Notes: generated by a model from the letters alone, not told the origin. DNA of 64,000 nucleotides from an uncultured Verrucomicrobiota bacterium (GCA_903898675.1 CAIUGM010000033.1:62001-126000); one strand, 5' to 3'. Positions 52,133-61,545 are shown, counted from the first letter of the stretch. Numbers and translations are program-made.

Positions 52133-53863
52133 ATGAACCAGGTCGCGCCCAATCCCCTTCCCCGCCCCGCGTCCGCGGAGGCGCCGGGCCGCGCGGCCGT
52201 GCCGCCGCTGCTGCCGGTGGTCGTGACGCTGGTCGTGGCGGCCATCATCTTGAGCGTGGCCTTCGCGATCCTGTTTCCCGCCACCGCCGGGCCGGTGCAG
52301 CCCGTGCCGGCCGCGCGCTTCACCAACATCACCGAGGCGTCCGGCATCCATTTCGTCCACCAGCAGGGCCTGGCCGAATCACCCACCACCCTCGGCGGCG
52401 GGGTGGTCGTGCTGGACTACGACCGCGACGGCCACCCGGACCTCTTCTTCGTCAACGGCACCACGTGGCCGTGGGAGGAAATGGGGCCGTGGAGCCACGC
52501 CGCCGCCTGCGCGCTCTACCACAACGACGGCCACGGCCACTTCACCGATGTCTCGCGCGAGGCCGGCCTCGACCTCGTCACGCAGGGCATGTCGGCCGCC
52601 GTGGGCGACTACGACAACGACGGGTTTCCCGACATCTACGTGACCTGCGTCGGGGCCAACCATCTTTTCCACAACCGCGGCGACGGCACGTTCGAGGACG
52701 TGACGCTCGCGGCCGGGGTCGGCGGCGACGACCACACCTGGAGCACGGGCGCGACCTGGATCGACTACGACGGCGACGGCAAACTCGATCTCGTCGTCGC
52801 GCACTACGCGAGCTGGCCGCAGGAGGTGAGTCTCGCGATGGCCTTCACGATCGCCGACATCGGCCGGTCCTACGGCGCGCCCACGGGCTTTGTCGGGGTC
52901 CCGCCGTCCGTCTACCGCAACCTGGGCCACGGCAAGTTCGTGCTCGTGCCGGGCTCGGCCGGGCTGCGCAACCTCGACCCGTCGACCGGCCTGCCCACGG
53001 CCAAGGCGCTCGCCGTCGTGCCCGTCGACGCCAACGGCGACGGCAAGCTCGACCTGCTCTTCTCCTACCACACCGCCGACAACGCGCTTTTTCTCAACCA
53101 GGGCGACGGCACGTTCAAGCAATGGACCGGCGGCGCCGACAACCGCAACGAAGGCGCCGCGGCCGGGCTGGCGTCGGCCAGCCTCCTGCCGCTGGCGCAG
53201 GCCCCGGACACCGATGAGCGTCTCGCCGCCCTCCAGTCCGTGGGGGCGATCGGCGGGCACCACCACGACGAGCCGCAGCTCCACCTGCGCGGCAAGCTGG
53301 ACGGCGCGCTGTTCGACTACGAGCTCGACGGTCACTTCGGGTTTTTCACCGGCGACGGCCGGGCCGAGCCGGACGTGAACAAATTCGAGCAGGGCCGGGA
53401 TTTTGCGACGGTGCCGCAACTGCTGCTCAACCGCGGCAAGAGCTGGGTGCCGGCGCCCATCGCGGGCGACTGGGCCCGGCCGATGGTGGCCCGCGGCATC
53501 GCCGTGGCGGATTTTGACGGTGACGGCTACGACGATGTCATCATCGCCCAGAACAACGGCCCGGCCGTGCTGCTGCGCAACGATCTGCGCAGCGGGCTGC
53601 CCTGGTTGCGCGTGAAGCTGGTTGCCACCCGCAGCCAGCCCGAGGCGGGCGGCGCGCGGGTCGAGGTGCACACGCCACGCCGCATCTTGGTCCAGACCAT
53701 GGCGCCCGCGATGGGCTTCATGGCGCAGTCGGAATCCGCGCTGACCTTCGGGCTGGGCGACGACACCCGCGTGCGCAAACTCGTGATCTACTGGCCGTCC
53801 GGCCAGCGCCAGGAACTCCGGCCCGAGGCGATCAACCAGACGCTTGTCATCCGCGAACCCTGA
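52133..53863 (+). CDS. Membrane-anchored FG-GAP/ASPIC-UnbV protein (CRTAC1-like)
   Basis: A 576-residue exported protein. Start taken at ATG 52133, giving a cytoplasmic N-terminus and one transmembrane helix (LLPVVVTLVVAAIILSVAFAILF). The domain start FTNITEASGIHFVHQQG and the FG-GAP repeats (DYDRDGHPDLFFVN, DYDNDGFPDIYVT, DYDGDGKLDLVV, DFDGDGYDDVII) are plain, followed by the ASPIC/UnbV end (GGARVEVHTPRRILVQT; KLVIYWPSGQRQEL). It is divergent from the LytS gene and 168 bp upstream of the transglutaminase gene, with site C in between. Confidence 0.9.
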   Translation: MNQVAPNPLPRPASAEAPGRAAVPPLLPVVVTLVVAAIILSVAFAILFPATAGPVQPVPAARFTNITEASGIHFVHQQGLAESPTTLGGGVVVLDYDRDGHPDLFFVNGTTWPWEEMGPWSHAAACALYHNDGHGHFTDVSREAGLDLVTQGMSAAVGDYDNDGFPDIYVTCVGANHLFHNRGDGTFEDVTLAAGVGGDDHTWSTGATWIDYDGDGKLDLVVAHYASWPQEVSLAMAFTIADIGRSYGAPTGFVGVPPSVYRNLGHGKFVLVPGSAGLRNLDPSTGLPTAKALAVVPVDANGDGKLDLLFSYHTADNALFLNQGDGTFKQWTGGADNRNEGAAAGLASASLLPLAQAPDTDERLAALQSVGAIGGHHHDEPQLHLRGKLDGALFDYELDGHFGFFTGDGRAEPDVNKFEQGRDFATVPQLLLNRGKSWVPAPIAGDWARPMVARGIAVADFDGDGYDDVIIAQNNGPAVLLRNDLRSGLPWLRVKLVATRSQPEAGGARVEVHTPRRILVQTMAPAMGFMAQSESALTFGLGDDTRVRKLVIYWPSGQRQELRPEAINQTLVIREP

Positions 53864-53883
53864 GCGGGATGGCGCCGGCCGGC

Positions 53884-53917
53884 CAGTTCGCCCCGCGGGA
53901 ATGGCATTTCATCCCAA
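53884..53917 (+). promoter_or_regulatory. LytTR-type direct repeat pair, site C
   Basis: Plus strand CAGTTCGCCCCGC, 8 bp, CATTTCATCCCAA, with a 21-bp period, ending 113 bp upstream of the transglutaminase ATG at 54031. The second half is the most diverged of the eight half-sites. Orientation relative to the gene is the same as in sites A, B and D. Confidence 0.55.
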
Positions 53918-54030
53918 CCGCATTGCCGGTTTCGGGTCCTCGCGCCTTATCGGACCCCGCGCCGCCCGGTGTCCCACGACCATCGGGTGGAGGCCGTGCG
54001 TCGAGAATTGTTCGTGGGCAACCCCACCCC

Positions 54031-55098
54031 ATGAAAACTCCCGTCGCCCTCCTTGCCCTGGCCACACTCTGTCCCGCCCTCCCGCTGTGCGGTGAAACCG
54101 TCGCCCCCGTGACCACCACGTATCACGTGGAGCAAAACGTCACCCTCGCGGAAATCCCCGCCGGCACCAAGTCTGTCAAATGGTGGATCGCCGTGCCCGA
54201 CGACAACCGCGACCAGGACCTCGTCGATTTTTCCGTCCCCTCCGCCCCCGGCTCCTGGCACGTGGTAACCGAGCCGGCGCATGGCAACCGCTTCATCCTC
54301 GTCGAGGTGAACGCCCCCGCGGCCAAATCGCTGGTGACCAAGGTCGAGTTCACCCTCCGCCGCCGCTCGGTCTTCACGGAGGTCGATCCCGCCAAGGCCG
54401 GCGCGATCACTGACTCGCACCGGATCCTCTTTGCGGACGAGTTGCGCCGGGATGCCCCGCACATGGAGGTGACCCCGGCCATCGCCCAGATGGCCGACGC
54501 CGCCTGCGGCACGGAAACGAACATCGCCGTGCAGGCGAAGCTCCTGCTCGGCAAGGTCGCGGACTATGCCGACCACTACTCGAAGGATCCGACCAAGCAC
54601 AAGTACAGCGTGGGCGACGCCACGGAGTGCCTCGCCAACGCCGGCGGGACCTGCACCGACATGCACTCGCTGTTCATCGCGCTCGCGCGCGCGCGCGGCA
54701 TTCCCGCCCGGCTGCAGATGGGCTATCGCCTCCGCGAAGCCAACGCCGGCAAGGAGGTCGATCCCGGCTATCGCTGCTGGGTGGAATATTTTGTGCCCAG
54801 CTACGGCTGGATTCCCTCGGACATTGTCGAGGCGGATGACCCCAAGGGGCTCGGCCGCAACCGCTGGTTCACCGGTCTCACCGAGCGCCGGCTCTGGTTG
54901 AATGAAGGCCGGGAATTCGACCTGGCCGGTCGCGCCGTCACCTCCCACCGCGTGAACACCATGATCATCGGTTACGCCGAGATCGATGGCGTCGAGGCCC
55001 GCGTCCTTCCGGAAGGCGACCTGCACGCCCAGCTTTCGCGCACCGTGCGCTACACCGAAATCAAGCCGGAGCCCGTGACCGTGGCCCAGGCCCGTTGA
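54031..55098 (+). CDS. Exported transglutaminase-like protein, catalytic His replaced
   Basis: A 355-residue exported protein of the transglutaminase-like superfamily. ATG 54031 opens a signal (KTPVALLALATLCPALPLCG). An N-terminal beta domain (about 25-130) precedes the core: Cys208 in GGTCTDMHSLFIALAR, then GIPARLQMGYRLR. In this family the catalytic His is usually in a YHCWVE-type motif; here it is YRCWVEYF, with Arg248 (codon CGC) in the His place, before GWIPSDIVEADDP. Activity may be lost or changed. It is downstream of site C and co-directional with the CRTAC1-like gene. Confidence 0.85.
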   Translation: MKTPVALLALATLCPALPLCGETVAPVTTTYHVEQNVTLAEIPAGTKSVKWWIAVPDDNRDQDLVDFSVPSAPGSWHVVTEPAHGNRFILVEVNAPAAKSLVTKVEFTLRRRSVFTEVDPAKAGAITDSHRILFADELRRDAPHMEVTPAIAQMADAACGTETNIAVQAKLLLGKVADYADHYSKDPTKHKYSVGDATECLANAGGTCTDMHSLFIALARARGIPARLQMGYRLREANAGKEVDPGYRCWVEYFVPSYGWIPSDIVEADDPKGLGRNRWFTGLTERRLWLNEGREFDLAGRAVTSHRVNTMIIGYAEIDGVEARVLPEGDLHAQLSRTVRYTEIKPEPVTVAQAR

Positions 55099-55106
55099 GG
55101 TTGGTG

Positions 55107-55231
55107 TAGCCGGCGGCACGGCTGTAGCCGGGGTCGCTGACCCCGGTCCGAGCCTGCGACGGAGCCTAGCGCGGAGATATTCTTGTAGCCGCGCTTGAGT
55201 CTAAGTCGAAAGCGTGGTCGCGGCCGACCAC
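55107..55231. repeat. Cluster of short inverted repeats (TGTAGCCG family)
   Basis: Contains CCGGGGTC/GACCCCGG (55128-55135 with 55139-55146) and GTGGTCG/CGACCAC (55214-55220 with 55225-55231), plus three copies of TGTAGCC. It fills the gap between the convergent transglutaminase and LuxR-regulator genes; no T-run was seen. Confidence 0.6.
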
Positions 55232-55276
55232 GTTGTCGCCAAGCTCCAACGCGGCCACCCCTTTTTTGAAACCGCC

Positions 55277-55972
55277 CTAGCCTGAACTGATCTTCTCCAG
55301 GGCGAGCGTGACCGCCGCCGTGCGATTCTCCACCCCGAGCTTCGCGAAGATGCTCTCGAGGTGTTTTTTCACCGTCGTAAGCTTGATGCCGAGGATGATG
55401 GCGATCTCGGGGTTGGTCTTGCCCTGCACCACCCAGGAAAGGAGTTCGGCCTCCCGCGGGGTCAGGCTCAGGGCCTTTCCCAAGGCCGCCGGACTGGCGT
55501 CGGCAACCGAGGCCGGCCGGCCGGCGCCGGATTGCCGGCGCCGGCGCAGGCGCGCGGAAACCGCCGCGAGCAGGTCGGCCGGCTCGACCGGTTTCACGAG
55601 ATAATCGTCGGCACCGAGGTTCATCCCGGTGCGCTGGTCCTCGCGCTCGCTCCAGCCGGTGAGAAACACAAACGGCAGGTGCGCGGTCGTCACATCGGCG
55701 CGCAGGGCCTCGAGCACGCGATGGCCGTTCATTTCCGGCATCGTGATGTCGCAGAGCACCAGGGCGGGCTTTTCCCGCCGCGCGAGCTCGACGCCCTCGC
55801 GACCGTGGCGGGCCTCGATCGGCTGGTAGCCCTCGGCCGCCAGCAGCGCCGCCATTTGCCGGCGCATCTTCGCATCATCGTCGATCACGAGGATTTTTTC
55901 CACGCCCGAAAGCTGGCGGCCGCCCCGCGCGAAGTAAAGCGGACAGCGCGGCGGACCGGCCGTGAAATTCAT
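55277..55972 (-). CDS. NarL/LuxR-type response regulator
   Basis: A 231-residue response regulator. The receiver (KILVIDDDAKMRRQMAALL) has phospho-Asp in LVLCDITMPEMNG and Lys in YLVKPVEP; the C-terminal LuxR-type helix-turn-helix has LTPREAELLSWVVQGKTNPEIA and LTTVKKHLESIFAKLG. A Ser/Ala/Arg-rich linker of about 25 residues joins them. Start could be ATG 55972 (used here) or GTG 55903, which begins at the receiver domain. It has no partner kinase next to it, though two kinases lie 2-6 kb downstream on the other strand. Confidence 0.9.
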   Translation of the reverse strand: MNFTAGPPRCPLYFARGGRQLSGVEKILVIDDDAKMRRQMAALLAAEGYQPIEARHGREGVELARREKPALVLCDITMPEMNGHRVLEALRADVTTAHLPFVFLTGWSEREDQRTGMNLGADDYLVKPVEPADLLAAVSARLRRRRQSGAGRPASVADASPAALGKALSLTPREAELLSWVVQGKTNPEIAIILGIKLTTVKKHLESIFAKLGVENRTAAVTLALEKISSG

Positions 55973-56034
55973 TGGCAGGCCGCGCTCCGCCGGCGATTCT
56001 TCCGCCCGACGCCGGCCCTCCGCGTTTCTTCCGC

Positions 56035-57210
56035 TTGTTAAACGCCTCCCCCAACTCCCCTCCGATCATACCGGCCCGCATCGGCGACGCGGGCGGAACG
56101 GCCAGGGTCCATATTGACGGACACACCGGGCTGCGCGGCATCGCCGCCATGGTCGTGGTGCTCGGCCACATGCGGTTGAACGAGTGGTTCCCCGGCGACC
56201 TCACGGATTTGCTCGGCCGGTTCGTTTCCTGGGAGGGGGAGGCCGTGGACCTCTTCTTCATGCTCAGCGGGTTCATCCTCTACCATAATTACCCGCCCCG
56301 CGAACGCGTCAGCTGGGCCGACTACGCGCTCGCCCGCTTTGCGCGGATCTACCCGCTCTTCCTCCTGTGCCTTGTCCTGTGCGTGGCGTTGGATGCGTAC
56401 ACCTACCTGCTGTTCGGGGTCGCCAAGGACAACCTCGATCCCAGCAAAATCCTGATCAACGTCCTCCTGCTGAACGGACTCTTCGCCAACGCCCCGCGCG
56501 CCAGCATCAACCCGACTTCCTGGTCGGTGTCCATCGAGGCCATCCTGTATTGCACGGCGTTTCCACTCCTGAGCCTGCTGGTGAAAAACTGGCGCGCCGC
56601 GGCCAGGCTGGGCCCGGTCCTGCTGATCGGCGGCCTCACCGCGCTGCTGACGCTGCTCTACCTGCCGTCTGCCGCGGGCGGGGGCGGGGGCGGGGCCGGA
56701 TCGTCCTACCACTACCTTCTCCGGGGCGTGCTCGCGTTCTCCATCGGGTTTTTTATCCGGCTGACCCTGGACGCCAATCCCGCGCCGCCGCGGCGGGCCG
56801 GAAGTGCCGTGCTGGGTGCGGTCAGTGTGCTCGGCGTGGCGGTCGTCCTGTTTTTCCGGCTGCCGCGCGCCCTGCTGATGCCGTGCTTTGCGGTGCTCGT
56901 CTATGCCACCGCCACCAATGACACGCCGCTGGCCGGTTTCCTGAAGCGGCCCGTCTTCCGTTTCCTGGGCACCCGGTCCTACTCGATCTACCTGATCCAC
57001 TATCCCGTCCTCTTGCTGCTCTACCGGTGCGTCCTGTTCCCCTCGCGCTACCAGGCGGGTTTCACGACCGCCGCGAAGCTCGTCACTTTTCCCGGCCTGC
57101 TGATTGCCACGCTGTTCCTCGCCGAGTTTTCCTACACGCATTTCGAATCCCCGGTGCGGCGCTACCTGCGGGTCCGGTTCAAGCGGCCGGCGCCCGCCGG
57201 CCCGACCTGA
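56035..57210 (+). CDS. Acyltransferase 3 family membrane protein
   Basis: An inner-membrane O-acyltransferase of about 391 residues. No ATG precedes the domain, so the start is a TTG, either 56035 (used) or 55972. The domain starts HTGLRGIAAMVVVLGHM with the conserved R and H, then LFFMLSGFILYHNY and YALARFARIYPLFLL. About ten helices follow, including SYSIYLIHYPVLLLLYR near the end. The family modifies polysaccharides or lipids. Divergent from the LuxR-type regulator. Substrate not known. Confidence 0.82.
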   Translation: MLNASPNSPPIIPARIGDAGGTARVHIDGHTGLRGIAAMVVVLGHMRLNEWFPGDLTDLLGRFVSWEGEAVDLFFMLSGFILYHNYPPRERVSWADYALARFARIYPLFLLCLVLCVALDAYTYLLFGVAKDNLDPSKILINVLLLNGLFANAPRASINPTSWSVSIEAILYCTAFPLLSLLVKNWRAAARLGPVLLIGGLTALLTLLYLPSAAGGGGGGAGSSYHYLLRGVLAFSIGFFIRLTLDANPAPPRRAGSAVLGAVSVLGVAVVLFFRLPRALLMPCFAVLVYATATNDTPLAGFLKRPVFRFLGTRSYSIYLIHYPVLLLLYRCVLFPSRYQAGFTTAAKLVTFPGLLIATLFLAEFSYTHFESPVRRYLRVRFKRPAPAGPT

Positions 57211-57285
57211 CCGATCGGCCCGTGCCCGGGCGGCCCATGGTGCGGCGCGGGGAATTGTGGCATGCTCCGCCCAGCCAACCCCGCC

Positions 57286-57723
57286 ATGACTCCGCAGGAA
57301 ATCACCCTCATCAAGAACTCCTTCGCCAAGGTCGCGCCCATCGCGGACCAGGCCGCCGCCATTTTCTACGCCCGCCTGTTCGAGCTCGATCCCGCGCTCC
57401 GCGACCTGTTTCAGGGCGACATGAAGGAACAGGGCCGCAAGCTCATGACGATGCTCGGGGTCGCCGTGAACAGCCTCGAGCGCATCGAGCAGCTGGTGCC
57501 CGCCGTCCGCCAGCTCGGCCTGAAGCACGCCGGCTACCGCGTCCGCGAGGAACACTACGAGACCGTCGGCGACGCCCTGTTGTGGACGCTGGCCAAGGGC
57601 CTGGGCGCCGAGTTCACCCTCGATACGCGCATCGCCTGGGGCAAAACCTACTGGCTGCTGGCCGAGACGATGAAGGCCGGCGCCCGCGATGGCGCCGCCA
57701 AGGCCGCCCGCGCCGTGGCCTGA
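57286..57723 (+). CDS. Single-domain bacterial haemoglobin (globin)
   Basis: A 145-residue globin of the Vitreoscilla haemoglobin/flavohaemoglobin-globin type. It begins TPQEITLIKNSFAKVAPIAD, has LFQGDMKEQGRKLMTMLG, and the proximal (F8) His in LGLKHAGYRVREEHY. ATG 57286 matches the family start; an ATG at 57262 would add 8 residues. There is no reductase domain, so it needs a separate reductase or serves as an O2/NO binder. It lies 110 bp upstream of a large hybrid kinase in the same direction. Confidence 0.92.
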   Translation: MTPQEITLIKNSFAKVAPIADQAAAIFYARLFELDPALRDLFQGDMKEQGRKLMTMLGVAVNSLERIEQLVPAVRQLGLKHAGYRVREEHYETVGDALLWTLAKGLGAEFTLDTRIAWGKTYWLLAETMKAGARDGAAKAARAVA

Positions 57724-57833
57724 ACCGGCCGGCGGCCGCCGCTCGATTTTCCCTGATTTGATGTTCGGGAGTAACCGGGGTGCCGGGCGCGGCGGAAGTC
57801 CGCCGTTGCCTGCACCCCGTTTGTGCTTATCCG

Positions 57834-60800
57834 ATGTGGCCCGCGATGCCCGATCCTGCCCGTTCCCTTTCCCCCGAACCGCTGCCGGCGCAGGTCGCGG
57901 AGCTGGCCCGCCAGCTGGCGGCCGCGCAGGAGGCCCTCCGGCAAAGCGAGGCCGGCCGCCGCGAATCGCAGGATTTTTTCACCAAGTCGTTCCAGACCAC
58001 GCCGGCGCTGATGATCATCGCCCGCCTGTCCGACGGCCATGTGCTCGAGGCCAACGGCGGCTTCGAGCAGATCTCGGGCTACACGCGCGCCGAGGCGGTG
58101 GGCCACAGCACGCTGGAGCTGGGCCTCTGGAACGAGCCGGGGGCGCGCGATGCGTTCATCGCCCAATTGCGGCGCAACGGCCGCATCCGTGACTTCGAGG
58201 GCGTCTTCCGGGCCAAGGGCGGCGAGGCGCGGCACCTCCTGATCAACGCCGACCTCGTGGAGATGAACGGCACCACCTGCATGCTGACCGTCGGGGTCGA
58301 CATCAGCGAACGGCTGCGGCGCGAACAGGTGCAGAACGCCACCTACCGGATTTCCCAGGCGGTCCTCGCCGGCGGCGACCTGCCGGTGCTGTTCGCAGAA
58401 CTGCACCGCATCATCGCCGGCCTGATGACCGCACCGAACTTCTATGTCGCCCTCCTCAGCCCCGACGGCCGCCAGTTGAGTTTCCCCTACTTCGTGGATG
58501 AGACCGTGCCGGTGCCGCCGCCGGCCCGCAAACCCGGCTACGGCCTGACCGAATACGTGCTGCACACCGGCCGGCCGCTGCTCAGCACCGCCGACGAACT
58601 CACCGTGCTCCTGCGCGACCACAGCCGCTACCTGCCGCTGGGCCAGCCGGCCGCGCTCTGGCTGGGGGCGCCGCTCCTCATCGACGGCCGCCCCATCGGC
58701 GTGATCACCGTGCAGGATTACCATAATCCACAGGCCTATGGCGAGGAGGAGAAACGGCTGCTGCTGTTCGTCGCCGACCAGGTGGCCGCCGCCGTGCACC
58801 GGCGCCGCACCGAGGCGCTGCAGCGTGAGTCGCAGGATTATTTTGCGAAGTCCTTCCAGGCGAGCCCGGCGCTCACCGCCCTCGCGCAGCTGCATGACGG
58901 GCGGATCATCGAGGCCAACGCCGCCTTTCTCCGCGCCTCGGGCTACACGCGCGAGGAAGTCCTGGGCCGCACGTCGCTGGAGCTGGGCATCTGGCCAGAG
59001 CCGACGCACCGCGTCGCCTTCATGGAACAGCTGCACCGGACCGGCAGCGTCCGCGACCACGAGGCCGTGTTCTACACGAAGGAGCGCGAGGCCCGCTACG
59101 TCTCGCTCAACTCCGACATCCTCGAGCTGGAAGGCACGCGCTGCATGCTCATCACGGCCATCGACCTGACGGACCGGCGCCGCCGCGAGCAGGTGCAGGA
59201 TGCCACCTACCAGATCTCGCGCGTGCTGCTCACGGGCGGCGACCTCCCGGCGCTGTTCGCCGAGGTGCACCGCTTGATCGCGGGCCTGATGCCCGCGCGG
59301 AATTTCTACGTGGCGCTCCTGAACGCGGAGGAGTCCGAGCTGAGCTTCCCGTATTTCATCGACGAGCACGTGCCGGAGGCGCCCGCGCGCAAGCCGGCCA
59401 ACGGCTTCACCGAGCTGATCCTGCGCAGCCGCCGGCCCCAGCTGCTCGCGGCGGACGAGCTCGCCGCCCTGCTGGCCGGGCACGGACCCTACCAGCCCCT
59501 CGACCGGCCGGCCGCGGTGCGGCTGGGCGCCCCGCTCCTCATCGACGGCCAGGCCCGCGGCGTCATCGCGCTGCAGGACTACGACAACCCGCGCGCCTAC
59601 GGCGAGGAAGCCCTGCGCCTCCTGACGTTCGTCGCCGACCAGGCCGCCGGCGCCGTGCAACGCCGGCAGGCCGAGGAGGCCCTCGCGCGCGCCGAGCAGC
59701 AGTACCGCGGGATTTTTGAAAACGCCCTGGAAGGCCTCTATCAGTCCTCGCCCGACGGCCGCTTCCAGCGCGTCAACCCGGCGCTGGCGGGCATGCTCGG
59801 TTACGACTCTCCGGCGGAGCTCCTGGCCGCCGTCAACCGGATCGACCGCCAGTTCTACGCCGACCCGGACCGCCGCGCGCAGTTCCTGGAGCTCGTCCGT
59901 GTTTCCGACGAGGTCACCGATTTCGAGTCCGAGGTCGTGCGGCGCGACGGGACCCGGCTGTGGATTTCCGAGTCGGTCAGCGTGCTGCGCAATGCCGGCG
60001 ACGAGGCGGTGCTTTTCGAGGGCGTGGCCATCGACATCACCGCGCGCCGCGAAACCGCCCGCTCGCTCGAGGCGGCCCGCGAGGCGGCCGATGCCGCCAA
60101 CCGCGCGAAATCCCAGTTCCTGGCAAGCATGAGCAACGAGCTCCGCACGCCGCTCAACGGCATTCTGGGTTACACCCAGATCCTGCGGCGCGACCCGGCC
60201 CTCACGGAGAAGCAGCGGGACGGCCTCGGCATCATCCACCAGTCCGCCGACCATCTCCTCGCCGTCATCAACGATGTGCTCGACCTCGCCAAGATCGAGG
60301 CCCGCAAGCTCGAGCTGCATCCGGCCGAATTCGACCTGCCCGAGTTTATCCGGGCGGTGGAGGCTTTCTTCCAGCCGCGCGCGCGCGAAAAAAACCTGCT
60401 GCTTGAGACGGCGTTCGCCGACGACCTGCCGCAGGTGGTCACCGGCGACGCGCAGCGGCTGCGACAGGTGGCGTTCAACCTCCTGAGCAACGCGGTGAAA
60501 TTCACGCAGAGCGGCGGCGTCGTGTTCTCCGTGGAAAAATCCGGCGAGAAAATCCGTTTCTCCGTCAGCGACAGCGGCCCCGGCATCGCCCCCGAGGACC
60601 AGGCGCAGCTGTTCGAGCCCTTCGCGCAGCTCGGCGACCACCGCCGGCACGCCGAGGGCACGGGGCTCGGGCTCAACGTCAGCCGCGGCATCGTGGAGCA
60701 GATGGGCGGGCGGCTGCTGCTCGAGAGCCGGACCGGCTGGGGCAGCCGCTTCTGGTTTGAGGTGCCGTTGCCGGCCGCGGTGGGCGCCGCCCCGCTGACG

Positions 60801-61484
60801 GCCGCCGCCCCGCACCGCATCACCGGCTACACGGGTGCCCGCCGCCGGGTGCTGGTGGCCGACGACCAGGCGACCAACAGCAGCCTGCTGGTCGAATTGC
60901 TGGCCCCGCTCGGTTTCGAGGTGACCACGGCCGGCGACGGGGCCGAGGCCGTGGCCCGCGCCCGCGAGCGCCGGCCCGATCTGGTGCTGCTGGATCTCCG
61001 GATGCCGCGCATGGATGGCTTCGCCGCGGCCCGCGCCATCCGGGCCCTGTTCCCCCAGGACGGCCCGCCGCTCATCGGGATCTCCGCCAGCGCCTTTGAT
61101 CCCGACCGGCAGGCGTGCCTTGATGCCGGGTGCGCGGAATTCCTGGCCAAGCCGTTCCGCGAGGAGCAGCTGCTGGCCATCCTCGAGCGCCAGCTCGGCC
61201 TGGAATGGAACTACGTCGAGGGAACCGGGCCGGAAACCACCGCGCCGTTCCCCGCCGTGCAGCACGCCCCGGAAGCCGCCGATGCGGACACGCTCTTCGA
61301 GCTCGCCAGCAAGGGCGATGTGCTGGGCGTGCGCACCTTCGCCGCGCAGCTGGCCGAGCGCGACCCGCGCCTCGCGCCTTTCGCCCAGGCCGTCACCGAC
61401 CTGGCCGCCCGCTTCCGGATGAAGGCCATCCGCCAGTTCGTCGCCCGCTACCGCGCGCCGGACGCCCCGGCGCCAAGCCCGTGA
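57834..61484 (+). CDS. Hybrid sensor histidine kinase lacking the phospho-accepting His
   Basis: A 1216-residue cytoplasmic protein: PAS (about 45-160), GAF (165-320), PAS (333-450), GAF (453-610), PAS (620-740), HisKA (745-815), HATPase (870-985) and a receiver (1004-1120), plus a C-terminal helical tail. The two PAS-GAF units are clear duplicates (QDFFTKSFQTTPAL and QDYFAKSFQASPAL). In the H-box the usual MSHELRTPLN reads MSNELRTPLN: Asn768 (codon AAC 60135-60137) replaces His. The ATPase motifs (LLSNAVKFT, DSGPGIAPED, GTGLGLNVSRGIVEQMGG) and receiver Asp1054 (LVLLDLRMPRMDG) are intact. Start could be GTG 57780, ATG 57834 or ATG 57846. Confidence 0.92.
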   Translation: MWPAMPDPARSLSPEPLPAQVAELARQLAAAQEALRQSEAGRRESQDFFTKSFQTTPALMIIARLSDGHVLEANGGFEQISGYTRAEAVGHSTLELGLWNEPGARDAFIAQLRRNGRIRDFEGVFRAKGGEARHLLINADLVEMNGTTCMLTVGVDISERLRREQVQNATYRISQAVLAGGDLPVLFAELHRIIAGLMTAPNFYVALLSPDGRQLSFPYFVDETVPVPPPARKPGYGLTEYVLHTGRPLLSTADELTVLLRDHSRYLPLGQPAALWLGAPLLIDGRPIGVITVQDYHNPQAYGEEEKRLLLFVADQVAAAVHRRRTEALQRESQDYFAKSFQASPALTALAQLHDGRIIEANAAFLRASGYTREEVLGRTSLELGIWPEPTHRVAFMEQLHRTGSVRDHEAVFYTKEREARYVSLNSDILELEGTRCMLITAIDLTDRRRREQVQDATYQISRVLLTGGDLPALFAEVHRLIAGLMPARNFYVALLNAEESELSFPYFIDEHVPEAPARKPANGFTELILRSRRPQLLAADELAALLAGHGPYQPLDRPAAVRLGAPLLIDGQARGVIALQDYDNPRAYGEEALRLLTFVADQAAGAVQRRQAEEALARAEQQYRGIFENALEGLYQSSPDGRFQRVNPALAGMLGYDSPAELLAAVNRIDRQFYADPDRRAQFLELVRVSDEVTDFESEVVRRDGTRLWISESVSVLRNAGDEAVLFEGVAIDITARRETARSLEAAREAADAANRAKSQFLASMSNELRTPLNGILGYTQILRRDPALTEKQRDGLGIIHQSADHLLAVINDVLDLAKIEARKLELHPAEFDLPEFIRAVEAFFQPRAREKNLLLETAFADDLPQVVTGDAQRLRQVAFNLLSNAVKFTQSGGVVFSVEKSGEKIRFSVSDSGPGIAPEDQAQLFEPFAQLGDHRRHAEGTGLGLNVSRGIVEQMGGRLLLESRTGWGSRFWFEVPLPAAVGAAPLTAAAPHRITGYTGARRRVLVADDQATNSSLLVELLAPLGFEVTTAGDGAEAVARARERRPDLVLLDLRMPRMDGFAAARAIRALFPQDGPPLIGISASAFDPDRQACLDAGCAEFLAKPFREEQLLAILERQLGLEWNYVEGTGPETTAPFPAVQHAPEAADADTLFELASKGDVLGVRTFAAQLAERDPRLAPFAQAVTDLAARFRMKAIRQFVARYRAPDAPAPSP

Positions 61485-61545
61485 GGCGAATCTTCGCGAT
61501 GACCGTTCTCCGTTCACCTTCCCTCTCACTCTCACTTCCGCCCTG

